Positions 62,041-64,000 of a DNA stretch of 64,000 bases are shown one piece after another. The notes under the pieces are model-generated. The model was not told the origin of the DNA. It searched no databases and saw only the letters and a list, made by a program, of their open reading frames with translations. A program made the position numbers and the translations under genes. Source of the stretch: Rhizobiales bacterium NRL2 (lineage in GTDB: Bacteria > Pseudomonadota > Alphaproteobacteria > Minwuiales > Minwuiaceae); contig CP016093.1 in NCBI GenBank assembly GCA_001664005.1, forward strand, positions 3,525,031 to 3,589,030, written 5' to 3'. Each line of letters opens with the position of its first letter. Within the stretch, counting starts at the first letter, position 1.

Positions 62041-62556
62041 GTGGCGGCGGAAAATTCGGGCGGCAAGAGACGACGCGGCGGCGGATTCCGCAAGGCCTCG
62101 GAGGAGGCGCGGGCTATCCTCTCGCCCGTCTTCCGCAAGCGCGGCTTCGCCCAGACCGACATCATCACCCAGTGGCCGCAGATCGTCGGCCCCACCATGG
62201 CCGACCAGTGCCGGCCGGAACGGCTGATGTGGCCGCGCGACGAGGCGAACGCCGACGGCGCGACGCTGCACATGGTCGTCGCCCATGGCTGGGCCACCGA
62301 GGTGCAGCACCTCGAGCCCGTGATCGTGGAGCGGGTCAACCGCTTCTTCGGCTGGCGCGCGGTGACGCGACTGAAGCTCCGCCAGGCCAATATCGAACCC
62401 TGGCGGCGGAAGGAGACGCCGAAGCGCCGCCCGCTGACCGAGGCCGAGCGGGCGGAACTGGAGCGCCTGGTCGCGGGCGTCTCCGATCCCCGGCTGAAGG
62501 AATCGCTCCGCCAACTGGGGGAGACGATCTTCACGACCGAGGGTCCGGCAACCTAG
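62041..62556 (+). CDS. DUF721 / DciA-like protein
   Basis: A 171-residue DUF721 protein. The conserved core is FAQTDIITQWPQIVGPTMADQCRPERL and ATLHMVVAHGWATEVQHLEP, with a basic N-terminus. DciA-type DUF721 proteins load the replicative helicase in bacteria without DnaC; alphaproteobacterial versions beside mutY are long known. The GTG directly follows AGGGT-type sequence and is 11 bp from the mutY start. The stop shares CTAG with the convergent glutathione transferase gene. Confidence 0.87.
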   Translation: MAAENSGGKRRRGGGFRKASEEARAILSPVFRKRGFAQTDIITQWPQIVGPTMADQCRPERLMWPRDEANADGATLHMVVAHGWATEVQHLEPVIVERVNRFFGWRAVTRLKLRQANIEPWRRKETPKRRPLTEAERAELERLVAGVSDPRLKESLRQLGETIFTTEGPAT

Positions 62557-63224
62557 AACAGGAAGCTGCGGTCCAGGCCCATCTGTTCTGCGAAGGGCGC
62601 CTCGGCGGTCAGCGCCTGCGCCACCGGCGCCCAGGACAGCATGGCCGAGAACTGCGCCGCCAGCTTCGGATGGCGCGCCCGATCGAGCCGGAAGCCCAGA
62701 TAGTGGTAGTTGAGGAGGTTCGACATGATCGCGATATCGGCGATGCACGGATGCGACCCGCCGAAGAAGGCCCCTTTCAGCTGCGCCTCCGGATAATCGA
62801 AGACCGGCGGCGCCGCCTGCTCGACGATGCGGGCAACCTCGCCCTCGTCCACCGGTCCCTGCTGCAGGATGTTCGGCCCGATCACCTTCTGGAAGAACAG
62901 CGGGTGGATGACCTCGCGGAACAGCACGGTGGTGGCGAACTGCTCCAGCCAGAGGGCTTCGCCGAGGGCCTTCGCATCCGCCGGATAGAGCGCCGGCTCC
63001 GGGGCCAGCCGTTCGAGAAAGGCGCAGATGGCATTGGAATCGGCGATGCGGTAGTCGCCGTCTTCCAGCGCAGGCACCGTGCCTGCCGGACTCAGATCGC
63101 GCCAGCCCTCGGGCGGATCGAAGGGAATGACCGGCGGATTCTCGAAAGGGACACCCTTGGTGAGGGCGGTGACGATCGCCTTGCGGGCATGAACCGAAAT
63201 CGGGACGCCATGGATCTTCAGCAT
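62553..63224 (-). CDS. Glutathione S-transferase family protein
   Basis: A 223-residue GST with an N-terminal thioredoxin-like domain (MLKIHGVPISVHARKAIVTAL, DLSPAGTVPALEDGDYRIADSNAICAFLERL) and a helical C-domain. The Ser/Tyr activation residue is not obvious beyond the SVHARK position. It is preceded on the same strand by a MerR-type regulator, 109 bp upstream, so the two may act together in a stress response. Confidence 0.87.
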   Translation of the reverse strand: MLKIHGVPISVHARKAIVTALTKGVPFENPPVIPFDPPEGWRDLSPAGTVPALEDGDYRIADSNAICAFLERLAPEPALYPADAKALGEALWLEQFATTVLFREVIHPLFFQKVIGPNILQQGPVDEGEVARIVEQAAPPVFDYPEAQLKGAFFGGSHPCIADIAIMSNLLNYHYLGFRLDRARHPKLAAQFSAMLSWAPVAQALTAEAPFAEQMGLDRSFLF

Positions 63225-63333
63225 GTCTTGCTCCTGTGCTGAGGGGAAATCGAGTCGCCGGACAGACTCCGCCTGTCGCCGGCAGCGATGGCGCGGCGGG
63301 AAGAGGGTCCGGCGGTGGCAGGATTGGCGGTCT

Positions 63334-64000
63334 CTACGGCTCCGTGGCCGCGGTCACCGGGAACTGCACGTCGACCACGACGTCGGTCCGCCCGGGGATC
63401 TCGCCCGGCATTTCGAGGAACACCTCGCGACAAGGGCCGGCGATGCGGAAACGGTTGGCTTCCATCCAGACACCGAGTGCGCCGAACGCCCTGTGGATTT
63501 CGTGGGGCGGGCCGCTGCGCGCCAGGGAGGCGACGGCGGACGCTGCTTCCAGTTCCCGCATCTCCAGCAGGCCGCCGCCGGGCAGTTCGACCCGGGTGTT
63601 GGTGGGACGCGACAGGGTGAAGCCGAACTCGAGGTCCAGCACATCGCCGTCGAACTCGGAATGAGCGACGACCACCAGGTTCTCGCGCTCCGCCGGGCGC
63701 AGCCGCCGACGGCCCGCGCGGCTCACCGCTCCGAGCATCTCGACGGCCGCGTCCATGTCCTCGCATGGGCGGCGCACCGCGAGATAGGGTCTGGCCGGCG
63801 CTGGCCTCAGCACGATGTCGGGCAACACCGCCCGGCCCTGTTCCTCGATCTGTTCGATGCGCGATTCGATCTGGCGGAGGCGAGCCTGTTCCTCGGCCAG
63901 GTCCCGCTCCACCTGCGCCTTGCGGATGGCGAGCATGCCGCGCATCTCGTCGGCCGGCACGTCGTCGTCCAGCAGACGGCCGATCTGATCCAGCGAGAAG
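63334..64000 (-). CDS. MerR-type regulator with GyrI-like domain, N-terminus beyond the window
   Basis: The frame continues to the window end without a start, so the N-terminal part is missing. Visible are the end of the MerR winged-helix domain (FSLDQIGRLLDDDVPADEMRGML), the antiparallel dimerisation coil (RKAQVERDLAEEQARLRQIESRIEQIEEQ) and a C-terminal GyrI-like small-molecule-binding domain (RPYLAVRRPCEDMDAAVEMLG ... EVFLEMPGEIPGRTDVVVDVQFPV). It probably senses a hydrophobic compound and regulates the GST gene downstream. Confidence 0.85.
   Translation of the reverse strand, partial: FSLDQIGRLLDDDVPADEMRGMLAIRKAQVERDLAEEQARLRQIESRIEQIEEQGRAVLPDIVLRPAPARPYLAVRRPCEDMDAAVEMLGAVSRAGRRRLRPAERENLVVVAHSEFDGDVLDLEFGFTLSRPTNTRVELPGGGLLEMRELEAASAVASLARSGPPHEIHRAFGALGVWMEANRFRIAGPCREVFLEMPGEIPGRTDVVVDVQFPVTAATEP

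Overview
The window is a 64 kb stretch of high-GC, densely packed bacterial chromosome. It carries about 60 supported protein genes, one tRNA and no sign of a prophage, insertion sequence or CRISPR array. The gene content points to an alphaproteobacterium, probably a Rhodospirillales-like lineage, although the order is an inference. The signposts are a PTS-Ntr-type block with a short HprK, RapZ, a mannose-type EIIA and HPr. Others are the MltA / Tim44-like / FxsA / SecB neighbourhood, the ubiB-ubiE-mutM group, a Coq7-type ubiquinone hydroxylase, DUF4169 and DUF721 proteins, a PleC/DivJ-like kinase behind a CtrA-like site, and FixK/Fnr-type operators.

Layout. 1-7.1 kb: CoA-ester and housekeeping genes (cyclase, 3-hydroxyisobutyrate-dehydrogenase-like enzyme, RibF, MaoC hydratase, CheY-like receiver, PRC-barrel protein, DedA protein, a two-subunit CoA-transferase). 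7.2-13.4 kb: orphan AbrB-type protein, sulfurtransferase with a coupled Cys-rich secreted protein, a Fur-box gene, two crotonases, tRNA-Gln and a DHA2 exporter. 13.7-19.5 kb: a Tat-exported peptide-binding protein, then a likely low-oxygen module (APH/P-loop fusion, ackA, phosphotransacetylase, a 72-residue protein) with three FixK/Fnr boxes. 19.6-25.1 kb: epoxide hydrolase, ubiB, ubiE, mutM, enoyl-CoA hydratase. 25.2-29.8 kb: one long minus-strand run with aminotransferase, MeaB, HPr, EIIA, RapZ, HprK and a thioesterase. 29.9-33.1 kb: a lone salicylyl-CoA 5-hydroxylase/reductase fusion, a lower-GC gap and a ribbon-helix-helix protein. 33.1-46.8 kb: AsmA, DUF4169, acetolactate-synthase-like enzyme, YqaA, DsbB, Coq7, PAS histidine kinase, GlcD-like dehydrogenase, HyuA, SDR. 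46.9-55.6 kb: acetyl-CoA hydrolase/transferase, P460-like cytochrome, small enzymes, AidB, then MltA, Tim44-like, FxsA, SecB. 55.7-64 kb: a frameshifted FAD protein, alpha/beta hydrolase, ParDE toxin-antitoxin pair, MBL hydrolase, an unknown membrane-anchored protein, MutY, a DUF721 protein, glutathione transferase and a MerR regulator cut by the window end.

The metabolic theme is aerobic acyl-CoA chemistry (crotonases, thioesterase, CoA-transferases, AidB, MeaB) with ubiquinone-based respiration, plus a small acetyl-phosphate pathway that appears tied to oxygen limitation. I did not find a convincing undescribed multi-gene system such as a defence or secretion locus. The observations most worth a second look are three FixK/Fnr boxes placed at the same distance from three start codons, a 7-bp tandem-repeat frameshift in an FAD-binding gene, and a DedA gene whose best start codon is ATC. 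Paired 17-bp palindromes upstream of a secreted cyclase and a strong Fur box in front of an unknown gene come next.
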